Shown one piece after another: positions 1 through 11,280 of a DNA stretch of 64,000 nucleotides. Positions within the stretch are counted from its first letter, which is position 1. Each line of letters opens with the position of its first letter. The notes under the pieces are model-generated. The model saw nothing but the letters and a program-made list of their open reading frames with translations, was not told where the DNA came from and ran no database searches. This DNA comes from Isochrysis galbana (taxonomy: Eukaryota; Haptophyta; Isochrysidales; Isochrysidaceae). The position numbers and the translations under genes were made by a program. The DNA is taken from NCBI GenBank assembly GCA_018136815.1, contig CM030938.1, positions 3,983,448 through 4,047,447 of the forward strand, written 5' to 3'.

Positions 1-337
1 GCCGAAGCTTGATCGTGTCAAGTCTCATTCGGGGCACAATCTTGAGAGAGAGAGAGAGAGGGAGGGAGGGGAACGCGCTACATGACGACGCCGCACGTGA
101 CCACCTCACAAAACTCAATCTACTAACACCACTCAATCAACAAAAGAACTCAGAAACAAACATAAACGCTCGAAACAAACAAAGAAGGAGACAAATGAAT
201 TGACGAGCGATGTGCAGCCTCGGTGTTCAATATGTCAAGCGAGTGGCGAACCATCGAGACAAGCCCTGAAAACAAAATTCGTTCGCACTATCGAGTATCG
301 AATCCGCTTTGAGTATAGAGATACTCTGGATTCGACA
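1..337 (-). repeat. LTR-like fragment
   Basis: Read on the minus strand, a G-rich tract (GAGTCGGGGGG) is followed at 337 by TGTCGAATCCAGAG, the same arrangement as the polypurine tract and LTR start of the gypsy element near 40310. The block holds a short (GA)n run and an A-rich stretch. A resembling segment lies at 12040-12360. I infer a solo or truncated LTR; its outer end is cut by the window start, so no target-site duplication can be checked. Confidence 0.4.
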
Positions 338-941
338 CCCCCCGACTCAAATCGAGCGCCCACGCGAGTCATAGGGTGACCAAGCCCACAACAAGCACGA
401 AAAGACGCGACGAACAGAGACAAGGCAAGACACCAAGCTCAAGCTCACAATGATGTGCGCTGTGCGTGCGCATAGCAACTTCCAAGAAGGTAGGAAGTGT
501 GTGCGGTGGCAGGAGAAAGGAATTTGGGAATCGCTCATGCGTGGCAGTGCACTCTTTGCAAATGCCCTTACAATTTTGGCTGACGCAAACCAGGGCCATG
601 CCGGTCCAACAATTATAGTAACAGCAAAAAAAATCGAATCGCAAATTTCGAGACCAAAATCTGCAAACCTGGACTTGAGACCATGGGGAATCCAAATCTG
701 TGTGTCTTGAGACCATGGGGAAGCTAAGAAGGGCATTCATGTGATGGCCGCCGGACTTGTTAACATGCACAAGAGAGATCTGTTGCTCAATGACCAAGGG
801 CCAAAGGCAACCTACTCACAAAGGGACTGTGACAATAACGTCATTTGTGCAGGTGACATGCAGTAAGCAGCGCTCCAAGAAGTGCAAGTGGGGTTGAGTG
901 CATGAGCGCATAGGGCAACAGTGGCATTCCTCATGTCCACT
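338..941. other. Non-coding stretch with a diverged inverted repeat
   Basis: No convincing gene. About 600-720 resembles, in inverted orientation, the stretch near 19790-19890: both carry the CAAGTCC...GATTTT...TCTCGAAATT order and a nearby CTGTTAC or its complement. Within it GAGACCATGGGGAA occurs twice in tandem (about 680-725). This looks like debris of a dispersed repeat. Confidence 0.35.
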
Positions 942-3900
942 CTAGCTTGCCTTCTTCCGCCGCACACGAAAAGCTGTTTCCTCGGCGAAATGCCACTTGA
1001 CATCACCATCGAAGTAATTCACCTTGAACTCCCAGGACTCCCATGGGCCAAGAGGGTCTAGCATGCAACGGTTGAGCGCAACACGGCCTTTGAACCACCC
1101 CTCGTCCCACAAGACTTCTACTAGCTCTCCTGAGGGGGGGGGGGGGCGAAAGAAGAAGGGAGGAAGGGGGGGGTAGAGAGATCTCACCACGGCAAGGGGC
1201 CGTGCTAGTATACCGTGAGCAATCCAGGGAGAGCGTAGGCAGGAGGCGCTATACCTTGTAGCGGCTTGTCCGGGTAGACCACCCGCTTCCAAACCAACCC
1301 ATCACGAGTATCGACTTCAGGGACGGCAATAGGTTCTCGCACGTTCTCGCGTGTCTTCACCACCGGCGGGTGACGGGGACGACTGACATGACCTGACGCA
1401 TTCATACCAGTGCCATCCACCTCTCTGCAAGGTGAAGCGCCATTTGGCACATCAGTGAAAGCGCTCCCACTCCGTCCACCTAGTATTAAAACAGGGCGTG
1501 GTGCTATTGGGGCTTCTTTGGCTGCACGTCCTGGAGCACGTGCCGGAGGAGTCCAACTTGGTGGCCGGCAAACACGACAACCGTTGGTTGCATACCGGCA
1601 TTTGGTGCAGCCCATCACCCGTCGAGATTTTGGAACCCTAGCTTCCGATGTGGCATCTGGATCAACTGTTGACAAGGAACCCTGCGAGCACTCTTCCCCT
1701 GCCACTGTACTCAAGCACTTCGAAGGCGCACCAGCCATCAATATTGTCTGCGTCGCATCGGCCACCTCGCCACCGGGCGGAATGTACAAAACGTCTTCCT
1801 CCCCATCAGCACGTGGCCGCTTGCGCAGTGGAGACACTAGCTCCACCGCCTCACACCCCTGTGCTTCGAAGTCACGACTCTGTGAGAGGAATTCCTCCAC
1901 GTCAGGCCGCTCGTCAATGTCTTTCGCAGGTCGCGTGTCAGGCACAAACGTATCCACTGGGTCTTTTGATGACGATCTCGTAACATTAAATATGGTCATA
2001 CCTTCTTCTTCGCATGACGGCGCAACAGTAGCCACAGCCGTCTCAAGCTCTGACTGCTGTACTTGTGGCGTATCCTTAGGCATGACTGTCGTCGCCTGCG
2101 AACCCTCCGACATGCTTGGGGCCGGAACTGGTGGGGCAACAAGAAGAGACCCAGCTAAAGACGGCTCGATCGCAGTTCCATCTTGGCGATCGGCTGCAGT
2201 GAATGTCACTATAGCTTGCGGCTGTGCCCGTGCCGCAGCCTCCGCCATCACCGCTGCTGCTTCGGCCGCCTCACCTGCTCGGCGCGCCTGCTCTCGCAAC
2301 TTCTCAGCGAGACTGCATTTCTCCCTCGCCGCTTCCAAAGCCGCCTCGGCGTCGGCACTTGCAGCCGCAGCAGCAGCCTTTAGCCGTGCGGCATCTTCAG
2401 CGGTTCTCTTTCTCACTTCTTCTGCCGCGGTCAACGTACTTGTTGTGCATGGTGGCAGCGTCGATTCGGCCGCCGTCCACGTCGCAAACGCCTCTGTGTG
2501 CGCGATGACTGATTGAGGCTCCCACGTGCCGTCTTCACGGCCGTAGCAAGCCCGGCGCATCCAGTATTGACGCTCGGTCTCACCCGCCGACACGGGCGCC
2601 CTGCAGGTGGCCACGATGCCCTCAATAGCGCAGCACGGCTCAGAGGCTTCATCATCACCCTTTGAGTCGTGGCCCTCGACGATGTCAGCACATGGAAATG
2701 GTAAAGTTCCGCCATATCCATCGCAGAGCTGACCAGTTGCATTCGAACGCTCTCCCCGAATTGTTGGCGAGTGGCCGCTCCCAGAGGCGAGAGCTTGGGT
2801 TCCATCAGATGTTGACAACTCTGAGTCTGATGCCTCGTCATTCACAGCGCGCCGCAGCCGGCGCGCGTAGATGTTTGCAGCTGTGGCGCCACGCATGTGA
2901 TTACCCTTCGAAGATCCCAAGGCATCGGCCGCTGGGCCACGATGTGGTGTGTCCGTGCTATGCACGCCGGCCCTCCGCCGAAATGCGCTCTCGCTGAGTT
3001 TTCGTTTGATCTCCGCTCGCTCGCGGCGGAAGTACGCTTCCTCAAACTCCCACACCTGAGTAAGGGAGCAATGTGGACGCGTCGTAAGTAGGTGGGATGG
3101 GTGGCGAGTTGGCTAGAGTGGGGCCGGGCGCGAGCGTGGGCTCGCAGATCTCGCTTTTGCCCTCCCTAAGGCGAGCTCACCTCTTCTTCAGGATCGTCAA
3201 GGTAGTGGTACCTTGATTCCCCATCGTCGTACTTGACGCAGTGGCCGCGGCGCTTCGAGTACGACTTGACAACACCCGCGTACCTGCAACGGAGGAAAAG
3301 GAGACGAGTTGGGAGGATGGCAAGGTGCTCAAGGAGTAGAATCAGGCAGTTGAGGCGGGGGAGCAAGGCGCGTGCTCCCTATTGCTACCAGGAAAGCGAA
3401 ATAGCAATTGGAGGTGTGCAGCTGGGGGAGCATGGGCCAACGGCGATTCGTGGGAGCCGCTCGGCGACTTGCGAGGCCGGGGAGGCGAACGCGTGGCGAA
3501 GCGCCCACCATTCTGGGATCTCGTCGCCGTCCTTGTCTATGGATCCCTCCCACTGCACACGCACACGCATGTTGAGCAAACGATCCCCACGCAATCTGGG
3601 CGCATGTTCGTCCTCATACGAGACATCCGAATCATCGTTCTGTGGCAAGGCTTTATCAAGTTGCATGGCCTCCAGCGCCATGATTTCTCCCCTCTCTACA
3701 ACAGATGACATCTCCCTGTCACCACCTCGCCCATCTCCACCCGCGCTGCCTTGCTGACTCGTCTCGCTCTCCATGCTGGCTCCACTCTCGGGAAGTGTCT
3801 CCGTGACATTCGTTGCCCTGCTTGTGATTGACGGCGGTAAATTAGCCAGGTGCATCGCATCGTCGACGTGCTTCTTCTTATTCACGCGCAACCTTCCGGC

Positions 3901-5239
3901 TCCGGAAGAGGCTCGTGGAGCTGGCGCCATAGGAGTGTTCAAGAAGAGGCTGCTTGTCGTATCAGGACGGCTCGCTGTCTTCATTCTCCCTTCTAACCTA
4001 TTGGCGGCCACCTCTATCGCTGCCGCAATTTTAGCGGGGCGTACGGGTTGTCCGCCCGGGTTTACATTCGCCATCATTCCGGGGAAGCATGCGCCTTGCT
4101 GGAGTCTGGCAGGGGGCTCCCAGTGTGTGTTATCATTCGGGGGACCGTCTCCCATGACGTTGAAGGGCGGGGTGAATCGCTGCACAAAGTCATGCCCTCT
4201 TGCAGGCCCGCGTCGCGCAACCAAGGGTGATAGAGGAGGTGCTATGGGCTGGACGGCGAGGTTGCCCGAACCACCCACCAATAAGACATCGCAGCAGTGC
4301 CATAGGCCGTGACGGTCCTCTTGCTCAACGTTGACACGAGCAAGGCCGAGGAGAAGAAGGCCTGCCAGTAACCGTGTGGAGACGTCGTTGTCAAGCTCGA
4401 CCGTGCACGGCTCAAGGCTCAAGGATGCGATTTGAATGGCACGCAGAGCAAAGTGCGTGCACGGCAAGGGGCAGGCAGGAAGGGCGACACCTTTCCATCG
4501 TCGTCCCACATTCAGACCAACTTCCACCAAATCCCTCTGGATACTCCTACACGTCACCTGAAGGAGACGCCGTGGCATGCGGAGATCAGAGCGACGACGG
4601 CAAAGAGGCGTCCAAGGGAATCTGCGACTCTGTGTCAGCGCTCCTCGGCTTGGTGCACGCGTTGCACAAACGTCAGATGCTGGCGTATACCTTGACAGTG
4701 AGGCGTTCTCCACAAGCCGTGACGATGTGAGCACGAGCCTTGTTTGGTGCCTCAAGAGTACCGTACTGAATCACCTCACCCCGCACCACGATGAGCGAGG
4801 GCACCTTCGCCCCTTCCTTCACGCTGTTGCGCCCCGTCTCCGTTCGCTCGCTCCAAACGTATGGCGGCCACACAGCGGCCAATGCAGGCTGGCACACTGA
4901 CTGATAGAGCTCCCTCACATCCCTTCGTGGCTGGCCAGGGACCTTGAGCATTGCTCCGTTTTCGAGGTCCACGTCATTGTACGCGTGGGGGAAAGCGGCG
5001 AATGCGCTAGTTCTAGGTGTCGGTGTAGGGAGGATCAGGACGGGCACGCCAGCCTCGAGCCCGTCCACGTCCTCTGGCATCCAGAAGGGCGCGGCCCCAC
5101 CGAATCGGAGCGGCTTACACGGCCAAATGATGCGGCCGTTGGCCACCAGGGCGAGGCAGTAGCCCTTGTAACCGTTGCTCTTGGCAAATGCCTTCGTGAG
5201 CACGTAGGCGAGCATCTCCCGCTCGACTGTGCCGTGCAT
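942..5239 (-). CDS. Tudor-like chromatin-associated protein (5 exons)
   Basis: Joining frames across GT-AG introns gives exons 5239-4691, 4629-3389, 3283-3181, 3055-1255 and 1129-942, about 1293 residues; phases match at all four junctions. Two compact beta-rich modules look Tudor/Agenet-like. One is split by intron 2 (VRVQWEGSIDKDGDEIPEWW, then YAGVVKSYSKRRGHCVKYDD). The other ends the protein (ELVEVLWDEGWFKGRV, then FKVNYFDGDVKWHF). Such folds usually bind methylated lysine or arginine on histones. The middle is acidic, low-complexity and has an Ala-rich coiled-coil-like segment. The N-terminal 180 residues are well conserved in character but I do not recognise them. The start is the first Met downstream of a long (CT)n tract; frames running further upstream only translate that tract. 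Function is inferred from fold resemblance, so the exact domain class is uncertain. Confidence 0.72.
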
Positions 5240-5339
5240 GCTGAGCAGGGCAGCGGGAAGGGGAAGGAGGGCGGGCGGGGGGGGGGGGGGGAGAGGGCGG
5301 GGAGGGAGGGCGGGTGCTGGGAGAGAAGCGAGACGAGGA

Positions 5340-5512
<173 letters not shown>

Positions 5513-5649
5513 AGAAGAAGAGAGAAGCGTGGGGAGAGAAAACATGAGAGAGTGGAGAAACTCAGAGAGAAGAAGAGAGGGACACACCTGTCGTCTCGTC
5601 GCCGTCCTCGTCTGTGAACACAAGTACTCGGTACTCGTACTTTTCTAAT

Positions 5650-5860
5650 TCCTAGGGCAATTGTTCTCCCCCTCAGTATTTTGGCCCCCTGAGGCTTGAG
5701 GAGGGCCCTTGAAGAGGCTCCAGTGCCTAGCTGGGAAACCCGTGTTTACCGTGTTTCTACGGAGGCCAAAATAGCCCGTTTTTACCGTGTTTCAAATCCC
5801 CTCCGTTTTAGGTTTTAGGTACCGTGTTTGTACGGGGGGTACGCCCACTCGTGACAGCGC
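5650..5860. repeat. CGTGTTT-unit repeat element
   Basis: Begins near CTAGCTGGGAAACCCGTG and carries repeated CCGTGTTT units in one orientation. It resembles the elements near 8310, 20950, 27450 and 28850, which use CTGTTTT or CTGTATTT units. No terminal repeat was found on the right side, so the boundary is approximate. Confidence 0.4.
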
Positions 5861-8300
5861 CGTGCAGCGGCGCAGCGGCTCTGTGCGCTGTGGAGCGTAG
5901 GGCGTAGGACGCGCACGCGCGTGCGCTGAGCCCGCGTGCGCGGTTGTGCGTGCATGTGTGCGTGTGTGCGCACACGTATCAATTAATATTCATGTCTCAC
6001 TTGTCACTTGCTCTTCCCAATCAACAATCAATATCCTTACTTACTTAGTTAGACGTTATAGACAAGTATGGCTGACGACGGACCATCTCCTCACTTGGAG
6101 TAACAGACTCATCAGCAAGCCAATCGTCTTCGCCGTCACTGTCGTCGTCGTTGTCCCACTTTGCATTATCGGGAGACCATTGAGCGCCGCTTTGCACGCG
6201 CATATGCACATGCATAGTTTCGTGACAATAGACAAGCTACAACGGACAAAAAATTCCGTCCTAGAAACTAGGACCACGTCCTAGAAAATTCTTGGATTTC
6301 TAGGACTCTGCCGATCATGCCTCCATTGTAGCCCATGGTGAGCTTATGAGACATCCCATCACCTGGAGCAAACCATCTCCACAACCCATTCAACCTTAGC
6401 TCTCCCCATGACCAACTCTGCGGAGCTTGTCTTTGCTTACTTTTGCTACCACATTCAGCATGCGGTGCTGCACTCGGGCGTCCGCTCGCACCAGAGGAGT
6501 TTTATTTTAGACCTTTTGGAGCAGTAGGCTAGCGGATTGGACACTTAGATGACAAAACCAAGCTTGGTGGTCACTGAAGGTCTCAAAGAGGGCAGTCAAA
6601 GCAACATTTCATCTCCTGGGGACCATGGGTAGAAGAGCTCCCCATTGGGTGGTATCAGCCATTTCTCCCGTTTCTAGGACAAGCAGCAATTCCGACCAGG
6701 TGACCCGCAGACGCGTCACAAAACTTGGTGTTGCTGAGGGAATGGTGCCTAGGTACACTTGGAACATTTAATGAGGACATGCATGTGGTAACTCAATAGC
6801 CAAGGTTTGGGACAAAATAACATGGTATGCTCATGTTCTCACCTAGCAAAGTCCGTCCTAGTTTCTAGGACGGGTCCTAGAAAGCTGGGTACCTTTATCC
6901 GACAAGCTTGTCCGCGACATGACGGCTCATACTCGACCGATGTTCCGATGTTGATTGTGCATCTATCCGTACACCAAGGACCAAGGCTAGGACTGATCAT
7001 TAACAGGCAAGTTTTTTGGAAACCCATTAGTAGTTTTTCAAGGTCATTAGTACATTAACAGTTTGAGTTTTCCTTTGGGTGTTAACAGGTTGTGTTTTAG
7101 GGGTGTTAATACCTTGTTACTTGTTATGACGAATCGAGCATGACCCCACTGGCTCGATATGCGATGAAAAAAAAACCTTTTAATCTTCTCGCCTCCCCCG
7201 TGGCACTGACTCGCATATTCGTAGCCACGCCCCCTTCCCTTCCTCACCCTCATTCCCCGCCTTGCGGCAACTCCCCTCGTGCTCTACTTAGGGGCTCGGG
7301 ATATGTGGGGGGTCCGAGCGGAGCTGTGTGCACTTGTCCTCAGCGGCGTGTTCTCCGCTCCCTCCTGTGCCACTGAGTGACCCGTTTGTTTTTAGAGTTG
7401 TTCCATGGCCCCTTGGCTTAGTGTGCGCGGCGTTCCTCTTAGGTGACCTATAGTGATCGATCGCGTTCTTAGATGGTAAGTTTCCCCGGGCCTACGCTTC
7501 ATGTTATGCGAGTCTTTCAGCGAGGCCAAGTGCTTTTGCTACGAGGCGGGTGTTTTCGCTCAGTTGTAGTCTACCTTTCTCGTTTTCAATGAATACGGGG
7601 CCCCTCCATGGCGACCAATCATAAGATTAGTGTTGTGATGGCTTGATATAAGGTCATGTATAATTGACAATTGAATTCTCTTGTAGTAGTAGTCGTACAC
7701 TTAGCGCGAAAAACAGCGGGGGAAAGGGGGGATGGGTGGTTCTCGCCCCTCATGAGGGCATGAGGGGAGTCAAGACAGTGAGGAGCCCCCCCCCCCCTGG
7801 CGACCCAACACAGAAGCTAGATTAGCGTCTGAGGGTAATTAATAATCAATGATTAGCAATGCAGAAGTATAAGTATAAGTAAGCTATTCTTTTGATAATT
7901 AATCACTACTATACTTATAATATCGCGTAAGAGCCTGATATTAGGCTGAGAATAGGACCTGATATCATGCTAAGGGAGCCGAAACCTGACGACCTGATAC
8001 CTAACGGAGCATCTATGCCTGCTCCTCCACCCCACCGCGGTGGCTGCTCAGCGCGCGCCCATGCAGCAGCGCAGCCCATTGCATGGGCGCCGACGCAGGA
8101 GCTAGCTGCTCTGCGTCGGCGTCGACAGCGACGACGGCGGTGGCGATGGGCGTAGAAAGCGCGGCGCGAGAGGCACGGTTGGGGTTGGGGTTGGAATGCA
8201 TGGCAGTGGCCAAGAGGGCAGAGAGAGAGAGAGCGAGAGAGCGGAGAGAGGGGGGCAGAGCGACGCGCGACGCGCTCGCGACTCGCGACTCGCGAGTCAC
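5860..8300. other. Intergenic repeat-rich region, no gene
   Basis: No open frame here looks like protein. It holds a GC-rich alternating pur/pyr stretch (5900-5975), two copies of a palindromic CCTAGAAACTAGGA-like motif about 600 bp apart (6255-6305 and 6850-6885), and GTTAAC-containing AT-richer sequence near 7020-7110 that resembles 19500-20350. Confidence 0.5.
6255..6885. repeat. Pair of palindromic CCTAGAAACTAGGA-type motifs
   Basis: At 6258 the order is CCGTCCTAGAAACTAGGAC then CGTCCTAGAAA. At 6851 it is CCGTCCTAGTTTCTAGGAC then GGTCCTAGAAA. The two blocks share their flanks but the central AAA/TTT is inverted. A third partial copy (TTTCTAGGAC) lies near 6670. They may bound a small element. 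Confidence 0.35.
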
Positions 8301-8304
8301 AGAG

Positions 8305-8435
8305 AAGGGTGCCCCCCCGGTATCCTGGTACTGTTTTTGGTACTGTTTTTCTCTGTTTTTCTATGAATGCCAAAAACAGACTATTTTTACTGTTTTTGGA
8401 CGCACCCCCACTGTTTTTCCCATCTAGGGATGGAA
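8305..8435. repeat. CTGTTTTT-unit element, end CCCATCTAGGG
   Basis: Contains repeated CTGTTTTT units and ends with CTGTTTTTCCCATCTAGGG. The same end sequence closes the inverted-repeat element at 27448-27629 and, as its complement, appears at 28845. It abuts the dispersed repeat at 8440-8720. Confidence 0.45.
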
Positions 8436-8439
8436 TGGC

Positions 8440-8640
8440 GGGCTGGACCACCTCCTCAGCAGAGAAAGGCGGGAGGACGGGCTTGGGCGAGGGCAAGAGG
8501 GCAAGCGCGACGAGCGACCACGGAGCGTACATGGCTGGGCGATTGGCGGTGGATAGGCTGAGGCTGTGGGAGTAGAGAGGTTTGGTACTGAGGCAGTGTT
8601 GAGAACGAGGGACGAGAACGGGAACGAGAACGAGAACGAG
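8440..8640 (-). repeat. Dispersed repeat copy C (inverted)
   Basis: In minus orientation this matches 14130-14560 and 44668-45070: a run of CTCGTTCTCGTTCTCGTTCC, then a CAGTACCAAACCTC-like segment, then a short open frame containing SPKPVLPPFS. Three copies in 64 kb show a dispersed family, perhaps the 5' part of a retroelement. Confidence 0.6.
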
Positions 8641-9094
8641 GGTTCTACTACAAAACTCCAGCCGCAGTCTGCATCACCCATCACACTCGACGAGCACCGT
8701 AGTAGCCCGTAAGGGGGAGGCCATAGTTTCATAGTTTCGGGGGGAGAAGAGAGAGTACAATAGTAGGGAGGTCCAAATAGTTTGGGGGGAGAAGAGTGAG
8801 AGAATACATGGGAAACGGGGTCGAGGAAGGGGGTTAGGGTCGGGGGAGGAATCTTCGTAGGTGGGGTAGGTATGATTTGGCCGGTGAGGAGAGAGAGCGG
8901 GAAGTCTTGTTCAAGAGCCGAGAGAGGAGGCGGAGGAGAGGAGTGGGGGGTGGGGGGGCGGGGGGGAGAGAGAGTCGGCGCCAGCGTCGGGGGGGGGGGG
9001 GGGGGGGGGGGCGGCCGACCGACGGGGCGGGGGGGGCGGGGGGGGGAAGGGCATCCGCCGGCACCCGTTGATGAATGGGTGTGTGGTGATAGAG

Positions 9095-9104
9095 AATCAA
9101 GACC

Positions 9105-9143
<39 letters not shown>

Positions 9144-9154
9144 CCCTCTCTCTC

Positions 9155-9204
<50 letters not shown>

Positions 9205-9480
9205 TCTCTCTCTCTCTCTCGGCTTTCTCCCTCTCTCTCTCTCTCGGCGTTCTCTCTCGGAGCTCTCTCTCGGAGCTCTTCTACACTCTCTCACACAAGC
9301 TCGCTCGCTCTTGCTTCCACCCCGCCCTCCCCCCTCTCCGTCTCTTCTCTCTCTCTCTCTTCTCTTCCCTCTCTCCCCCACCCCCCCCCAGGCCCCTCTC
9401 TCTCCCCGTCTCTTCTTCTCTCTCTCCTACTTCCACTCCCTTCCTATTCTCCCTCTCTCTCCGTCTCCCACTCCACTCCG
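9095..9480 (+). repeat. (CT)n-rich tract upstream of the CoA-disulfide reductase
   Basis: Almost uninterrupted CT repeats followed by pyrimidine-rich sequence up to about 40 bp before the start codon, pyrimidines on the coding strand. Poly-G runs lie just upstream (8985-9050). Confidence 0.9.
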
Positions 9481-9516
9481 CTCTCAGCCATCCCCTCCCC
9501 CAAGCGCAGCAAGACC

Positions 9517-11280
9517 ATGGCAATGGCAGCCCCAGCTCGTAAGGTCGTCCTCGTCGGCGCCGTCGCCGGCGGCGCCTCGTGCGCTGCTCGCCTCCGCAGG
9601 CTCGACGAGAAGGCGCAGATCGTTCTCTTCGAGCGTGGTCCAGACCCTTCCTTTGCAAACTGCGGCATGCCGTACCATATCGGCAAGGAGATTGACGAGC
9701 GGGCAAAGCTGAATGTGGCCACGCCAGCCTCGCTCAAGGCGAAGCTCAACCTCGACGTGCGCGTCCGCTCAGACGTGACGGCAATCGACCCGGCTGCAAA
9801 GACTGTCACCGTCGCGGACCTCGCAAGCGGCAAGACCTACTCCGAGACGTACGACGAGCTCGTGCTCTCGCTCGGTGCCAAGCCATTCCTTCCACCGATT
9901 CCGGGCATCAACCGTGAGGGAAACCTCGCCCTGCGCAATCTGGAAGACATGGACCGCATTATCTCATGGATCTCGGGCGGCGGCACGGCCTCCATGGCCA
10001 AGACGGCTGTTGTCGCCGGCGGCGGCTTCATCGGCATCGAGATGGCAGAGCAGCTCCACAAGCTCGGCATCGAGACAACCATCGTGGAGGCGCTCCCCCA
10101 GCTCCTCGGACCCTTCGACCCAGAGATCGCCTCAATGCTCCAGCAGAAGATCGAAGCGGAGGGCGTCAAGGTCGAGCTCAACTCACCGATCAAGGCGTTT
10201 GAGGCACCCACCAGCGGCCGCGGCTCGGACGTCGTCCTCGGCGGCGCAGGCGAAGGCAAACGCATCGGTGCGGATGTCGTCATTCTCGGGCTCGGCGTGC
10301 GCCCCGACACCGACATCGCCAAAGCCGCTGGCGTCGAGCTCGGCGCTCGCGGCGGTATTGTGGTCGACGGGAAGATGCGCACCTCCGTCCCACATGTGTG
10401 GGCGGTGGGTGATGCCATCGAGGTGAAGAACCCCTTGACGGGCGGCAACTGGATGGTCGCGCTCGCCGGGCCCGCCAACCGCCAGGGAAGGCTCTGCGCC
10501 GACAACATTGCCCTGGGCACCGCCGTCGACGCCAGCGGCAAGGAGTACCGTGGCACGTATGGCACGTCTGCCGTCCACTGCTTCGGCCTCACCGCAGCAG
10601 GCACCGGACTAAACGAGCGCGGCCTCCAGATGGCTAACATCAAGTACGGCGCGGTTCATCTGCACCCGTCGGCGCACGCCTCCTACTATCCAGGCGCACA
10701 CCCCGTCCACCTAAAGCTTCTTTTCCGCATGGACGGCACCGCGGACGAGGGCAAGATTCTCGGCGCGCAGGCGGTCGGCGCAGACGGTGCGGATAAGGCG
10801 ATCGACTCGATCGCGACGGCGCTGCAGGCGGGCATGACGGTGAGCGACTTGGCGGATCTTGAGCTTTGCTACTCGCCACAGGTCGGCTCGGCCAAGTCGC
10901 CCGTCAACATGGCCGGCATGATCGCGCAGAACGTGCTCGCGGGCCTCGTGGAGACTGTCCAATGGTCGGAGCTGCCCGCCATCAGCGCTGATAACTCGAT
11001 GTTGCTGCTAGACGTGCGTACCGCTAAGGAAGTGGCCGCTGCGCCCTACCCCAATTCTCTTAATATCCCTGTCGAAGAGCTGCGCCAGCGGCTGGGCGAG
11101 CTGCCGCGCGACGGTAAGACTATCGTCGCCGCGTGTGCGTCAGGCCAGCGTGGCTACTATGCGGCCCGGATCCTCAAACAGTCTGGCTTCGACAAGGTAA
11201 AGAACCTTGATGGCGCCATCAAGACGGTAGAGGCATCGCCACTGGCGGCCACGTTTATGAATGGCGCCGGGGCGCACTAA
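9517..11280 (+). CDS. CoA-disulfide reductase with C-terminal rhodanese domain
   Basis: A 587-residue, single-exon pyridine nucleotide-disulfide oxidoreductase. The FAD-binding N-terminus (VLVGAVAGGASCAARLRR, about 10-28) is followed by SFANCGMPY with the single redox Cys49, typical of CoA-disulfide reductase and NADH oxidase relatives rather than the CxxC enzymes. An NAD(P)H-binding GGGFIGIEMAEQL loop and the FAD motif VWAVGDAIEV follow. The last ~100 residues are a rhodanese module with catalytic loop CASGQRG (Cys at about 540). This is the CoADR-RHD fusion best known in bacteria, which reduces CoA or glutathione persulfides and polysulfides. The frame continues upstream, but only through the (CT)n tract; ATG 9517 begins MAMAAPARKVVLVG, a normal family start. 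No targeting peptide is evident. No introns here while most neighbours have them, so a bacterial origin is possible. Confidence 0.9.
   Translation: MAMAAPARKVVLVGAVAGGASCAARLRRLDEKAQIVLFERGPDPSFANCGMPYHIGKEIDERAKLNVATPASLKAKLNLDVRVRSDVTAIDPAAKTVTVADLASGKTYSETYDELVLSLGAKPFLPPIPGINREGNLALRNLEDMDRIISWISGGGTASMAKTAVVAGGGFIGIEMAEQLHKLGIETTIVEALPQLLGPFDPEIASMLQQKIEAEGVKVELNSPIKAFEAPTSGRGSDVVLGGAGEGKRIGADVVILGLGVRPDTDIAKAAGVELGARGGIVVDGKMRTSVPHVWAVGDAIEVKNPLTGGNWMVALAGPANRQGRLCADNIALGTAVDASGKEYRGTYGTSAVHCFGLTAAGTGLNERGLQMANIKYGAVHLHPSAHASYYPGAHPVHLKLLFRMDGTADEGKILGAQAVGADGADKAIDSIATALQAGMTVSDLADLELCYSPQVGSAKSPVNMAGMIAQNVLAGLVETVQWSELPAISADNSMLLLDVRTAKEVAAAPYPNSLNIPVEELRQRLGELPRDGKTIVAACASGQRGYYAARILKQSGFDKVKNLDGAIKTVEASPLAATFMNGAGAH

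Noticed and set aside
1410-2516. Plus-strand frame of 368 codons antisense to the Tudor-like gene
   Set aside because: A GC-rich shadow frame with Ala/Ser/Arg bias and no domain; the opposite strand joins cleanly to its neighbouring exons.
8872-9516. 215-residue N-terminal extension of the CoA-disulfide reductase
   Set aside because: It only translates poly-G and (CT)n sequence; the family start is at 9517.
9837-10643. Minus-strand frame of 268 codons inside the reductase
   Set aside because: Mirror of a strongly coding GC-rich frame; no motif.
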